64,000 nt of DNA from Arctopsyche grandis (Eukaryota > Arthropoda > Insecta > Trichoptera > Hydropsychidae). The position numbers and the translations under genes are program-made. Positions 1 through 12,696 of the stretch are shown piece by piece. The DNA lies in the NCBI RefSeq assembly GCF_051622035.1, contig NC_135365.1, positions 15,418,001-15,482,000 of the forward strand. Direction: 5' to 3'. Under the pieces are notes generated by a model. That model was not told where the DNA came from. It ran no database searches and saw only the letters and a list, made by a program, of their open reading frames with translations. Numbering within the stretch: the stretch's first letter is position 1; each line of letters opens with the position of its first letter.

Positions 1-755
1 TAGTTTATTTAGATGAACCTACTACTGGTATTGAATTGTTTTTTTTATATTATATTTTAATTTCGAACTGATATTAAAAATAAAGTTTATTGTGATACAG
101 GTATGGACCCAGGAGCTAAACGTCTCGTGTGGAATGCTATTTCAGAATGCCCATGCGTCGTATTAACTTCTCATAGTATGGAAGAGTGTGAAGCCTTGTG
201 TTCACGACTCGCTATAATGGTTAATGGAAAACCTCAGTGCCTTGGCTCACCGCAACATCTCAAAAATAAGTTTTCTCAAGGTTTGTTTTGTATTATTTTT
301 ACTTTGTAAGATAGTGTATTTTTTATAATCCTTTTTTATAATAAATATTTATATTTGCAGGGTATACGTTGATAGTGAAGTTACAGAGAGTTAATTTGCT
401 TCCAATTGAACAGAACTTCCAATTGAATTCCTCATTTGACTTTATACCTTTGAATCAATTTTTGATTTCAAAATTCCCGGATGCCAAAATGATGTTGGTG
501 TTTATTATCTAATTATTTATATGTAAACCAAACTATTTTTTTGAAATTATTAATGTTTAATGTTTTGTTTTCAGTGAATCTTATCAAGGATTAATTACAT
601 ATTATCTTCCTGATATAAATGTAAGGTGGTCAACAATTTTCGGTGTGATGGAAGCAGCAAAGGAAGAACTTAATATAGAAGATTATTCAATAGGACAAAC
701 TAGTCTTGAGCAAATATTTTTGCAATTTACTAACGATCAAAGAGTTCATGTTTGA
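1..755 (+). CDS. ABCA-subfamily ABC transporter, C-terminal end (partial)
   Basis: Last exons of a full-length ABCA-type lipid transporter; the rest lies off the left edge. Exons: ..27, 101-280, 361-493 and 575-755, all GT-AG and in frame. The first two join into the Walker B/D-loop region of the second nucleotide-binding domain ([14 protein letters not shown]). The H-loop follows ([15 protein letters not shown]), then the ABCA regulatory tail ending [18 protein letters not shown] plus five residues and a TGA stop. The [12 protein letters not shown] tail is characteristic of ABCA proteins and separates them from other ABC families. ABCA proteins are known to move lipids across membranes; the substrate here cannot be told. 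Which ABCA member it is (ABCA3-like is the usual insect expansion) is inference. Confidence 0.94.
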
Positions 756-1736
756 ATGTTTATAGTTTTATATAATATATTTTTAGATACTTAATCTAAA
801 ATATTTACCCTATTATAATTATACTTTATTTATTTATTTATCAGTCGAGTTACTTTATTGTCAACTGTGATCTATTTATTATTTCAACATTAAGAATATT
901 GTTATTTTATAAGATGACAATATGTACACCTATTGTTAATGATTTGAAAAGCAAGCCCTAGAATTATTCTCAATTTTATTGAATTTCAAGAAAATTCAAG
1001 ATTCTCATGGTCCGAAGAAGAGCTAACATAGTCTGGAAATGTTGAATAATATGAATATGCACATGTGACATTCCATTTGTTTGTTCTACAGTGACTTATA
1101 ATGACAATAGTCAAGTGCAGTAATGTAACTCACAGCTGTGAAGTTTAGTATTGTGAAGTTATACCATTGTGTACTTGACTGTGATGTTTCAAAGTTTTTG
1201 ACCAAAATGTACATATACGATTAAACGCAATTTATGTTTCTGTATTAATCTTATACATAACGTTTTATTTTTGATTAAGTAAACATATATTGGTTTGCAA
1301 ATTGTTTGCCTTGATTTGTTATTTTCTTAAGAAATGTGTGCAATAGAACAATTTTGAAATGTGTGATATTTATTTATATATAAAAGAGTAGGATAATACT
1401 TAAAATTATTTTTATATCCGTATGTACTTTTATTTAGTTTGGTTTATTTATTTGTAATTAATATGAAATGTTCTTTTAAATGTGTATGCTGTTTATAACA
1501 AGAAATTTTTTAAACATATGTTTACTAATTTTGATTAAGCATGAAGTTGACCCATTTGTTGCTTTTATTTGGAAAATTTTTGATTTCAACATTGCATAAT
1601 TATCACTGGTAGACTTGAGTAGGTCAAAATTTTTGTCAAAAAAATAAATAGATATTTACTTATACTTAATTATAATACTTCATGTATTATGTATATGTGT
1701 ATGTTTTTATATATTATTTGATATTCTAACAATTTT
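756..1736. other. 3' UTR and intergenic DNA
   Basis: AT-rich sequence after the ABCA stop codon. It must contain the 3' UTR. Several AATAAA-like words occur but none is clearly the used poly(A) signal. I see no coding exon. Confidence 0.6.
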
Positions 1737-1885
1737 TTTGAAAACAAAATTAGTAATAGTTTGAAAACAAAATTAGTAATAGTTTGAAAACAAAATTAGT
1801 AATAGTTTGAAAACAAAATTAGTAATAGTTTGAAAACAAAATTAGTAATAGTTTGAAAACAAAATTAGTAATAGTTTGAAAAAAA
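1737..1885. repeat. 23-bp tandem repeat, six copies plus a partial
   Basis: Six consecutive copies, apparently identical, of a 23-bp unit (beginning TTTGAAAACAAAATTAGTAA) run from 1737 to 1874, then a broken seventh copy turns into an A/T run. The near-perfect identity suggests recent expansion. Confidence 0.95.
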
Positions 1886-2147
1886 AAATTTATTATTAAA
1901 AATATGTACATATGTAATGGTTTAAACACGTTTGTATCGTTCTACATATAACTACATACTTTGATTATATTTTCTAATATTTTTAATGTCTGTATGTGTT
2001 ATTTATTATTTATATTAAGTATTTCTAAATTCCGTTTTATTTATTTTTATTACATTTCGTCAAAAATCCAAAATGATCAAAATGATGATGTATATTTTTC
2101 TATTTATTTATTAATTTAAAGATCTTTATAATTTTTTACAAATATTA

Positions 2148-2149
<2 letters not shown>

Positions 2150-2225
<76 letters not shown>

Positions 2226-2237
2226 CATATGTATATG

Positions 2238-2300
<63 letters not shown>
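2150..2300. repeat. (AT)n microsatellite with ATGT interruption
   Basis: About 150 bp of AT dinucleotides interrupted once near 2221-2245 by an ACATACATATGTATATG block. The 66-codon open frame across it on the minus strand (alternating Tyr-Ile) is a product of the repeat. Confidence 0.97.
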
Positions 2301-2689
2301 TATAATTAAAAATCAAAAATCAAATTTGAAAAAAATATAGATTTTTTGTTTTTAATAAAATCTATTCCAGTTTAAAATATCTTTTGGTTTTTCTTTTGAT
2401 TGCTATTCAAGCAATTTCTCATATTATTATATTTTATTACATTAGTGAAACAAATAAGTTGGGTTTTCATGTTTGGTAAATTAATTAATTAATTGTTTAT
2501 CTATTACATGTTTTCATTTTTTTGAAAGTATGGACATATTTGAATAAGGCCGGTCAATAAATTCATCCACTCGCAGTTGTAATCAAAGATTATGAGCAAT
2601 ATGAGTATGATTGCATCTCAAACCCATTTGTATTGAAAAGATTTTTCTGGTCTTATTTAATCTACATAGTAGATACCGCTGGTGGTTCT

Positions 2690-5600
2690 TCAATCCAGCG
2701 CTTCACTACCCGTCTTTGGTAGGAAGAAACATAGGAATCCGCTCACTGCAAATTTTACATTGTTTTAAATACATTCACACAATAATATATTCACAGTTTA
2801 TCATGATTCTTATAATTTACCAAACAGCATAGCAGCGAATAGTGCAATTGGAATTACACAGTTGAGGTCTACGAGATAGCCGAACACCAAATTTCCTATT
2901 AGACCACCTCCACGTCCGGCTGTTAATGACAATGCTGCTGCCATCACTCTGAAAGTAGATGAAATAAATTTAAATCTTATCTGCATATATACATATATTG
3001 AAGTATATTTCAAAGAATATTTTACCTAAGATTTGTAGGGAACAAGTCCACCATGACACAATATACAAGACTAATGCCGAGGGATGTCAGTGCCTCAAAT
3101 ATACAAGATAATATTAAATTTTGGAAAGCTGTCTGTACGAAATATAGTCCAACTGTTACGCCACCAGCTACTACCAAGCTGAAAACTTTAAAACAAATAT
3201 TTGTGTCAAATATAATAATATAGATATATGTAAGTGCCAGGTTTAATTTAGTTCACATTTATTATATAACTATTAAAAAATTGGGTGAAAGTTCATGCCA
3301 AGACAAGCTTAGTTGATAATACTTGAATGCGTAGGGCTTCTTATGCATTGTATGTACATATGTATGTATAGTACATATGTGCATACGAAAAAAGTTAGCA
3401 TAAAAAGCAAACACTTATAAAAATAGTATAATCAAGTTGTTTTTTTTTATGCAATGAAGAAAATTAATTCAACTTACTTAAGAAAAACTTAGCTCCGAGT
3501 CGATGTACACATAGGGGTAGCCACAAACTTGTGGGAATACATGCCAATCCGACAATGAGAGTGTGTACGTAAACAGATTCGTTGATTGTATCTCCACAAA
3601 ATATTTCTGTACCATCAGCTTTCAGATTGATGGAAGACACTTCGCAAACGGATCCAGTTCTATTTGGGAACATTTCCTCAAACTCCTCAAAACGATTGAA
3701 CAACTCGGGAAACCATACCATAAGCGTATAGTAGCTACCAAAAAGAACACAATTATACTTTAAATATTGATAACAAATAACATATGGTACCTGTAAATAG
3801 GTACATACACACCTGGTAGTGAGTCCGAATTGTATGAGGCACGTGAGAATAGTATACTTTCGATGGGGAGGTTTACATAGTGACTTTGTCTGGTCCCAAA
3901 TTTCAGAGAATAGCCTCTTCAGATCTTTGGGTTTTCTCATGCTCAAGTTGCGAACTGATTTCTGGACGTCTCCAGATACCGTTGACACTGGGCGAACTTT
4001 CTCTCGCAAGCTTTTAATCTAAAATTAAAAATAATTCACAAATTAAGCCCCACATATGTACATACATAAATGTTCAGTAGTTAACTGTTAAATTTTTATG
4101 CGTACTGCATAATTGTCTGGGGCGTCTCCTGTATTTTGGTGATATATATTTTTAAGAACATCAAGAGCGTCATCGTAGTCTCCACACTCCATCATGAACT
4201 TGGGGCTTTCAGGGAAAGAAAACAGCCACAAAGCTATCAGTAAACTTGGAATGGCACACACGGCAACGAAAAGGTTCCATGAGTCAAATATAAAATGAGC
4301 AGTTTCCACTCGTATTGTTTCGATCGGTATAATACCCCAAGCGATTACTGAAATTATTCACACTCTTTATATATTATAACAAAAATAATACTTTGAAGTA
4401 TGCACATATATACATATAAGTAAAAACTTACGTGGAAGTACTACAATGCCGACAGTCCAAAACATTTCCATCCAACATAGGATTTTTTCTCTGTACTTTG
4501 TCGGTTGAAATTCTCCCAAATAAGGGAAACAGATACCCATAGCACCGGCGACACTTTGGATTTAAAAAATAATACGCTTTAAGGTTATTTTGCCTGTTAT
4601 TTTTTTTTAATTTCATCGATTAGATTCAGATGAAAAATTACAAAGTATTTACTAAAAACTTGTTGAATGTGAATTGTGAATATTATATGTATTTTTTAAT
4701 TGTAATATTATCGTATACGTTGTTACTGTTCAAATATCATCGCATGAGCTATGGAATATTAAGTTATTAAATACAAATAATTCAAAAAAATGTGTCTGTT
4801 CTCTTTCGATCCACACGCGGTCGTATTTTCAAATACCTTTTAAATATATTCAATCAGTTTAATATAAAAAAAATGGTAAAAATTACCTACCTACCTACAT
4901 ATAAACAATATAAAACACCAATAGAAAAATTAATTAAATACATTTTCAATAGATGGCGCTAAATTCTCTTAGTTCTAAGTTCCCTAGAGCAAACATTGGT
5001 AGCATACAGTGTATATAGAAGTTTTTTGTTCATCTGTTATTATGTTCATACGTTTTTTTGGCAGTGTTTTTACATATGTATGTCATATATAGTTTATCAT
5101 TATAGTTTTTTTGGCAGTGTTTTTACATATGTATGTGAATAATCGAAACGACTATTATAGTACGGTGAGCGTTATCTCACACAGACACATACACAAACAC
5201 ACACAGACACACAGGATAGCGCTATTATATATACATATGTATATCTTTTGAAGATTTATTTAATTAATTAATTAATTCATTCATTTTTCTATTGGTGTTT
5301 TATATGGTTTATATGTATAGTTTATACCATTTTTTTCATATTAAACATTTACATATAAATATTAAATATGAAATAGACTTTGTATGTATGTTTATTTGGT
5401 TCGTAAAATCCGTGACGTTCAATTAAATAAAAAAAACAAATGAATATTCAAATAAATTTAATTAAAATAATGTTTACTATTAGATTGGCCATGTTTAAGC
5501 GGCTTACATTACAAATACCGAGCGAAGCCGGGTAACAATACTAGTTAAATATATTTAAAAGGTTTTTGAAAAAAACACGCCCGTGTGCTGATCAAACACA

Positions 5601-8600
5601 GAACCGACATATTTCTTTTAATTTTTTTAATAATTGCTTAATATGCCATAACTCATGCGATTATATTTCATCAAGCACAACACTAGTAATTGAATAAACT
5701 TGTGTTTGGTTTTGAATCAATAATAGAAATTCAAATAAAGGGCAAAGTAAAAAATTCAATTGTTTAAATTGTTTTTTCAATAAAAATCTACTAAGCCGAG
5801 AGATGAATAACAAAAGAAGGAATTAATTTCTTTGAAAGCAGAAATATTATACAAGGTTTCCATATGTACATATAATAAAGAAGCACATGCGAGTATGTCG
5901 TAGTTTAAATTTGTCAAATATTTTTTTTATTGTACGGTTGATATTTCCATATACGGATTTACCGCATCAGGTCAATATACATATATCGAGTGATGACATT
6001 CGATAATAGAAAAAAATAATCGGTGACAAAACGCGGCCGTTTGACCAGAGGAGTAGTTAAAATTTTTATTTTCCCGCGCCATTCTTCTAACGTCGAAAAG
6101 TGTTAGACCAATTTTCACGGCAATATACGGCTGAAAGAAAAATTCTCATTATGCGAACGCAAATTTCACGGGCATTGTCACCACATGCGGTTGTTCGCCT
6201 ATTACCCGTTGCAATTTGTATGTAAACATATTCGAGAGCGACGGAAAATTCGAGGAAAAGCGCTCACCGCGTGAATTGATGGATTTCCAAAATTGGGGTC
6301 CATCTATATGTACTTTAAATTTTAAATACTCCAACAGAATATTGCTTATTTTTCCGATTAGGATTTACGTACATAGTATAATATATGCTTTTGCTAGTGA
6401 AACTATTATATAAGAAATACTATTATATTTAGTATTTTTTTCAAACATTATTTTCCAATGAGTGCATATGATATAGTAAATATACTCACGCGAATCCGTT
6501 GAAGAATCTAAAAAATAGGAATAAGGCGAAATATTGAGCAACTGAAGAAGCCAAGCCGCAAGCAGCATCCAATAGAAGAGTTGCTATCAAAACCACTTTT
6601 CTTCCTTTGGTATCGGCCAAGCAACCCCAAAAGTATGACCCTATAACCATACCTGAAATTGAAAGTACGTATGAAAATCAAATCAAAGCAGTAAGGTTAA
6701 TTTGAAAAAATAAAAGAATAGACATTACCTAGCATAGGTGTTGCTGAGAGTAAACCTTTATCTTCAGACGTCATCAAGAAGTCGCATTGAGCCGATGGCA
6801 ATACGAATGACACAATCGTAATGCCCATGGCAGTATTTGCGTATATTAAACCGCATACTGTCAATAGTAAGAAGTGGAATTTTCCAAATCCTAAATGAAA
6901 ATTATAAATTATAAAGATTATAAAAAAGAATATACAGTTTTTACACATCAAATTCTTCAATTTACAAATCAAATTCGTCGTTTTACAAATCAAATTCGTC
7001 ATTTTACAAATCAAATTCATCATGTTGCAAATCAAATTAAACAATTACATGTGTTTTTTAAATATTCTATTATACATAGGGAACTTTATAGAGAAAAAGA
7101 GAATATTTAATACAATATTTATGTATAGAGAATATACCTATTATACATAGAGAATGTATTATTTATAATTTATAAAAGTTCATTTGCTGCAGCTGCATGT
7201 AATTTCAGACTTTTCATTTATTAATAATTTAATTAGTAAATAAATAATGGTATTAATTTATTAATTAGATTCGATTTTGTAAAACGACGAATTTGATTTG
7301 TAAAATGACGATTTTGAAGTAAAAACACTGTAAGTCTAGGGCTAAATCATGAAGTCGATTTTTTCTTATTGGTTAGATGCTAGTGATTTGCTGAATTTAA
7401 ATACCTTGTTGGTTAAACTATTTTATCAAAACCATGCATCTTACAAATACAATAGTATCAATAGAAAAAGTGTGCTATGATAAAAATAATAATAAAATAA
7501 ATCGGAATCTAGCACAATGCTGACAAATTATATTAAAAAAATATTTTTGTATTGTGTGTACATATGTTTATTTTATAATGTACTAGAGGTTTTACCCGGC
7601 TTTGCTCGGTATTTGTAATATAAACTGCTTAAACATGGCAAATCTAATAGTAAGCATTTTATAAAATTTAGTTGTATAGTTTTATTTCATTTAATATTCG
7701 TTTGTTTTTTTATTAAATTTATCGTCACGGATTCTGCCATCCAAACCTTACAAACATACAACGTCTCTTTCGAAATTATATATTAGATGTATAGGTAGAT
7801 AGTACATAGAGAAGTCTATACATAAATAAATGTATGTGTGTATGCCTTTTTGGTTCGTTGCACTTTTTACAGTGATTTTATCGAATTTGTGAAGTGATCG
7901 AGATGATTACATCAGATCGATCGATAAGTGCCATTGCTCATCGGTGTAAAAAAATACAAATGTGTGTGCTTTGTCTTGAGGTACGTGACGTAGACGGCCA
8001 TCGCGACGAAGGCCGCAAATTGAGCAACGACAATGGCGCGTGGCGAATTCGAAACAAGAGCGAGCGAGCTCATATTATTAAATATACAGCGCGCGAACTA
8101 CTCAAAAATAATTCCTTATATCTTTGCGAATAGGTACTAGTATCGAAAGCTTTTGACCGATCCGATACAGATCATTAGGAAAGAATGAGAAATGAATGAG
8201 TCGTCGTGCGACATTTTGTAGTCGCGCCGCCATTACGCGGACATTTAAACGTTCGGTCATTAAGCGCGAGTGCGCATATGGACATATTTAATTAGCAAGC
8301 GATGCTTTCTCTGAATTCTGAATTCTGATTTTAGATTACATAGTAGTCACGGGTTCGAGTCCCACTGGTTGCTGATGGCCAGACCGTGGTTTGTGATTGA
8401 GTTTGCCAATTTATCTGATTTTCATCTTAACGGTTCCAACAAATTGACAACCTTTATCTATCTCTCGCTATTTTCGAGTTTAGAGTATCTCAAATTTCGC
8501 AGATTCGTATAAAAATACTGCAAATTTTTCCATCAAATTTCGAGTTTTTGAAATTTGACGATTTATATTAAAAAAATCCTCCGAAAACGGGTCATAATTT

Positions 8601-11265
8601 ATCCATGATAAATTTGTTAAAATTATTGTAAAAATTGTATTATATATCGATGTTTATAATTGGCCAGGAAGGCGTATTGGGGTTTACCTAAGGCGTATTT
8701 AGTACCTGTTAGGCCGTCCTGGTATATGTATAATATATATGTGCATATGTATGTATGTAAAAATAAAATAAAATAAAAATAATATATATATATTTTTTTG
8801 CCATTGTCAAGTTGAACCGCGATTTTGGTTATTTTCTTGGTATCAATGGCCGACATTGATATCATGGCCAATCGGCACAAATTAAAATGAGGGTCATTTC
8901 TAAGAAAAGCTTTGTACGAACTCTCACCAAGAAGAAGCATTTTTGAAATGAAACTATCCGATATTAAATTAATTAATGGCGTAAAAATAAATTTTCCGTT
9001 TGGTTTTCCTGGAAATGGAAATTTTTTCAATTTTATTTAATATCAAATGGTTACCGGAAGAATGCACTGAATTGCTCTGAATAGAGGCACTCAAGAAAAA
9101 CTTACGCAACAGAATTCCAGAAAAAAGGGTTAACACCCTCGGATTACATACAAATATCCGTTGACGCTTTTTTGTGGAATTCGTCTGTAGAGTGCGGCTC
9201 TTTTGAGTGCATTTATCCTATCACCATATCAAATAAAAGGGATATTTGAAAAAAAAGTCATTCTTTAAATAAATAATAAAAATAGAGTACAAATACAATT
9301 CATTGATTTATTTAGCGTTTCAGGTTTCTGCGAGGCAAAATTCATAAATCAGAAAACTAAATTCTAGTTATACATATTTTTTTTATAAATTCTTCAATTC
9401 TAGTTTTGTATACATAATTAAGTGAAATTTCCGATTGGGATATATTTTGTTTTTTTTTTTAATAAAAAATTCAGAGGCGTAAAGGTGGTATTTTTCATAT
9501 GATTTTCAAAATGTTTATTATTATCTGAAATTTTACAATTTATATGTATTTAAAATGTAGATAAGCGTTTCAAGGAGGGGCGCCATTCACCCTATCTATT
9601 TACAAAAATTACAGTATTCTCCTTTTAATTGAATTTATTTGTTGCTCGTATTAAATGAGAAACGTAATGGAAGTAAGGAGGGGTGCTGGCAGCATGTTTA
9701 TCCTCGGGCGCCAACTACCCTAGCCACGGCTCTAGAAAAATGGGTTTTATGATTAAATTTCATGATGCTTTTCATTTGATCTTCAATTCAAAATTTGCAT
9801 TCCTAACGATAGCCCACCGAGATAATCTGCCCTTGATATATTGATGTATTTGGTGACCCAGACGTTGAATTTAATCGATATAACAGAAGTCTCACGGCAT
9901 TGTGCAAAATTCAAATTCACTTCCTGAACGGGTACGTGCATTAAGAGTGAAATTGGCAACCAAGGAAACTGCATACGATTATCATGTGATGCGTTCGCAA
10001 GGCGATTACTAGGCACTGTTTGCCTAGGCCTAGACCTAATGACGCCCGATCGCGTCTAGAATGATAAGCCGCTGACGCGGGGGCAGATTTGATTTAGAAT
10101 TTGTCTCCGTTATCAAGGTACATGGTTAGTGCGATATGTAAACTCAATTTTTCTCGTCAAATATCGTAAAAGCTCCTACACTGCTAATTAACAGAAGCAA
10201 CTGGCAAATTACGTACATTTGTAAATACGTAAATACTGGCTCATAACTTATCACTTATCTACGATTCTGTCTGCTCCAAAAAAATACGACTTTTTTTTGC
10301 GTATATCAAAGTAGACAAAACAAATAATTAAAAAAAATTACCTGTAGCTGTAATGGCATTTTCGAAATCAGCCCCATGCTCCACGAAGTCGAGACCTAAA
10401 ATTATGTATAATATTTTAATTTCAGTTTACTTTGCTGTAATCTAGAGTTTTTGAAGATGAATGTTGATATTTAGTACATGCAATATTTTATAATACGAAT
10501 ATATGTCTAATATTTAGAAAAGCAGTCATTTTTATTTTGTAAAATAAGTAATTTATATTTAAAAATGAAAATTCATTACTTAATATAATAGTTATTTCTA
10601 ATAAGTGCGAATGACTTAGTTATAATAATAGTTGATAATGACTTAATTGACTCATTGATTCATACTGCATACATATACCTACATACATATGTAGTATGTA
10701 TATTTAACTTTCATAAAAAATATATATGTATGTACATACATTTAATATCAATTTTTTATACAATAGATATTTTTTTTTTTTTGATTAAGTACAATTCATG
10801 TTTTTTATATTTTAAATGAAATGTAAAAAAGTGTAGTATATTAACACATTTGCAAATATGATTAGAACAGTTATCAAAATAAAGAAATTGGTTTTTTATA
10901 AATTAACTAGGAAATAATTCAATGTGCATAAATAAAAATATGAAAAAGAATTTTAAAATGCAAAACAAAATATAATTTTTAATTGTATTGTTAAAATTGT
11001 AAAAATATATTTCTTGAATTTATAGGTAAAATCTTCATAAAAATAAAAAGCAAAGTTTTCAACTCATAAAAAACGTGAAATTTGTAATAATAAAATTATA
11101 TTATATAATAATATATTATATTATTCATGAATAATTTCAAAGTTTAAATTGAATTTTACTTCCACAAAAAAAAAACAAAATTTTCATTAATTAATTTTAA
11201 AAATTGAATCAATTGTTTTTACAATTTTATTATAGCATGATAAATAAAAAAAATAGCTCACCCAT
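2690..11265 (-). CDS. SV2-like major facilitator superfamily transporter
   Basis: Predicted 517-aa, 12-helix membrane transporter of the SV2/SLC22-like branch. Coding exons in transcript order: 11265-11262, 10395-10342, 6890-6729, 6652-6490, 4553-4432, 4347-4106, 4018-3813, 3734-3478, 3185-3026, 2948-2821 and 2745-2690. They sum to 1554 nt with all phases closing. Family marks: the cytosolic loop 2-3 motif LADTKGRK, PESPKFMMECGDYDDAL after helix 6, a long luminal loop with an NRTGS glycosylation site between helices 7 and 8, and a C-terminus LCFFLPKTGSEALD. It lacks the long N-terminal cytosolic region of vertebrate SV2A-C, so SV2-like is safer than SV2. The first coding exon holds only ATGG. 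Exon 9 uses the acceptor at 3187/3186, because the nearer CAG acceptor would break the frame. Substrate unknown. Confidence 0.93.
4727..5700. repeat. Repeat family A: inverted pair with a nested family B copy
   Basis: Lies in an intron of the SV2-like gene. The left arm (about 4727-5235) and right arm (about 5245-5700) are inverted copies of one repeat. Both contain a segment ending near ATGCGATGATATTTCATC, a region around AATAGATGGCGCTAAAT on the left, and the sequence CAATATAAAACACCAATAG with its complement on the right. The right arm is split at about 5371-5544 by a different repeat (family B) carrying ACCGAGCGAAGCCGGGTAAC. Other family A copies lie at 22190-23616 and 54025-54160. The class is unknown. 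Confidence 0.75.
6936..7332. repeat. Repeat with 21-bp tandem units and inverted ends
   Basis: At 6936-7045 about five degenerate 21-bp units (core TTTACAAATCAAATTCGTC) run in tandem. At 7262-7332 the same unit recurs inverted, ending GTAAAAACACTG, which complements the left end CAGTTTTTAC. This is the layout of a small element with subterminal repeats. I found no clear target-site duplication. It sits inside intron 3 of the SV2-like gene. Confidence 0.6.
7581..7800 (+). repeat. Repeat family B copy
   Basis: Starts near ACTAGAGGTTTTACCCGGCT and shares about 200 bp with the inverted segment at 5371-5544, including CTCGGTATTTGTAAT, AAACATGGC and CGTCACGGATT. Its end (CTCTTTCGAAATTATATATT) recurs at 12765-12800 and 54300-54345. 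The class is unknown. No coding potential is seen. Confidence 0.7.
8334..8790 (+). repeat. tRNA-headed SINE copy, nearly full length
   Basis: Begins within a tRNA-like region with a B box (GGGTTCGAGTCCC) and continues into the shared body (TTGCCAATTTATCTGATTTT, then AACGGTTCCAACAAATTG). The 3' end holds a hairpin (CCAGGAAGGCG through GGCCGTCCTGG) followed by an AAATA-rich tail. Sister copies are at 14456-14548, 21395-21775 and 37274-37720. Confidence 0.8.
9089..9210. repeat. Short palindromic repeat, family D, diverged copy
   Basis: Shares the core (ACCCTCGGATTACATACAAA) and the inverted flanks (ACTTACGCAACAGAATTCCA and GTGGAATTC) with the cleaner copy at 58345-58449. Probably a small foldback element. 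Confidence 0.65.
9470..9733. repeat. Possible small transposon remnant
   Basis: The left edge CAGAGGCGTAAAGGTGG and right edge CCTAGCCACGGCTCTAG are weakly inverted, and the interior holds GGGGCGCCATT and GGGCGCCAACTACC. This resembles a non-autonomous hAT-like element, but no matching duplication could be found. Confidence 0.35.
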
Positions 11266-12554
11266 TTTGTACTATTTAAATTTTAAAAATATTGCAATGA
11301 ACTCGGTTCAAAATTCACAATTTTCTATTCTTATATAGAAGAATAAAGAAGTGTCGATTAGCGAATGTCTATGATCACTTTATCGTCCCATCACTTTAAA
11401 CTTGTACGCAGATCTCCACAATAGCATTTTACGTGCGATTAATACTAGTTTATTTTTTAATTGAGATAAAAAAAATGGCAAAACGTGCGTTTTCAGATAC
11501 GCGTGCGGCTACAGTTTGTGCTTTTCTGCGATCACACTATTTCACTGTCGAACTACATCACGTATAATGACCAACATATCATCAGTGGTGCGAACTTAAA
11601 TCAGTTTCAAAGGAAGCACGTGGTGTCGCGATAACCGCAAAAATGGTGGTAGGGGTAGCCACCACCTGACGACACCGGTGAAGTCCGATTATGAAGAGAT
11701 GTTTGGCAGATAGTAATCGAGACAATTGTGTGGATGTAAAATTTTAATTAGGTCCAGTTTCGATGAATCGACCTTTACTTGCCGCTTTCACTGCATTTGC
11801 GAATATGGACGACGAGATTTAAAGTTGATTTACTTAATTTTCATTATGATTTTATACATTTGTAGAGATAATGCGAGAGTTTTTTGTTAATTAATGAGTT
11901 CTTCCATGATTTTTTTTATGTCATAGTCTATAAATGTCAACATCATTACATATTATGTATGTAAATATAAGAATATTAGGCGAGCTGTTTTTGTTTTATT
12001 TAAAACAATTTGTAATATATAAATAGTTTCATTTATATAAATGAAAACTTTCTCAAATAATTTTTATTCACTTTTTTAATAACAACGAAAGGTATGTAAT
12101 CATCTCTTCTTTTTAATTTATAAGAAAATTTCGTGGAAAATTTTAAATTTCTTATAAAAATTGTTTGAAAATAAGATAAAGACTAAACACACTGAATTTT
12201 ACGGCACGGGCACGTTCTTGGCTTCCTGTGGTAAAAGAGTATATCTCACACCGCAGTAGTTTTTTTTTCGAGCTTTCAAGTTTCATCAAGTTTATCCTAC
12301 ATTTCTTCAAATATGGGAATCACCGTTATCGATTATTATCAAACGTAGTTTGTCAATACAAGAATTTCGGACCTGATGCCTATAGATCAGGTCTGCTAGC
12401 GGTTTTTTATATGTTCAAAATTATCTGATTAAAAAAAACACGTACCGCGTACCCGTTCGTGTGTTTGCGCCTTAATTCATACCCAACATTTTCAAAATTT
12501 TACGTTCTTATTTTGAAAAAAATTACTTTCTTTATAAGATATAGCTGGTGGCAC
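11266..12554. other. Upstream region of the SV2-like gene, no gene seen
   Basis: Between 11390 and 11700 the sequence is less AT-rich with several CpGs, which fits the 5' UTR and promoter of the minus-strand SV2-like gene whose ATG is at 11265. No TATA box or initiator can be singled out. The rest is AT-rich without coding signal. Confidence 0.4.
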
Positions 12555-12696
12555 GACAAATCAGCGCAAACGAACTTAGCGCCGACCTTTCGGCACAGAC
12601 AACTCAACGCAACGACAACTCAGCGGATGACAATTCAGCACATGGACTATTCAGCGCATGGAATATTCAGCGCAACGACAATTCAGCGCAAAATCA
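12555..12696. repeat. Degenerate 16-bp minisatellite
   Basis: Eight to nine diverged units of about 16 bp built on TCAGCGCAACGACAAT (variants TCAGCGCATGGAATAT and TCAGCACATGGACTAT). Much richer in G+C than its surroundings. The open frame across it is a by-product. Confidence 0.8.

Noticed and set aside
2116-2316. 66-codon ORF of alternating Tyr and Ile
   Set aside because: Translation of an (AT)n microsatellite.
2810-3013. SV2-like protein ending at the stop codon at 2810
   Set aside because: A donor inside this ORF joins in phase to 2745-2690, giving the family-typical C-terminus LCFFLPKTGSEALD.
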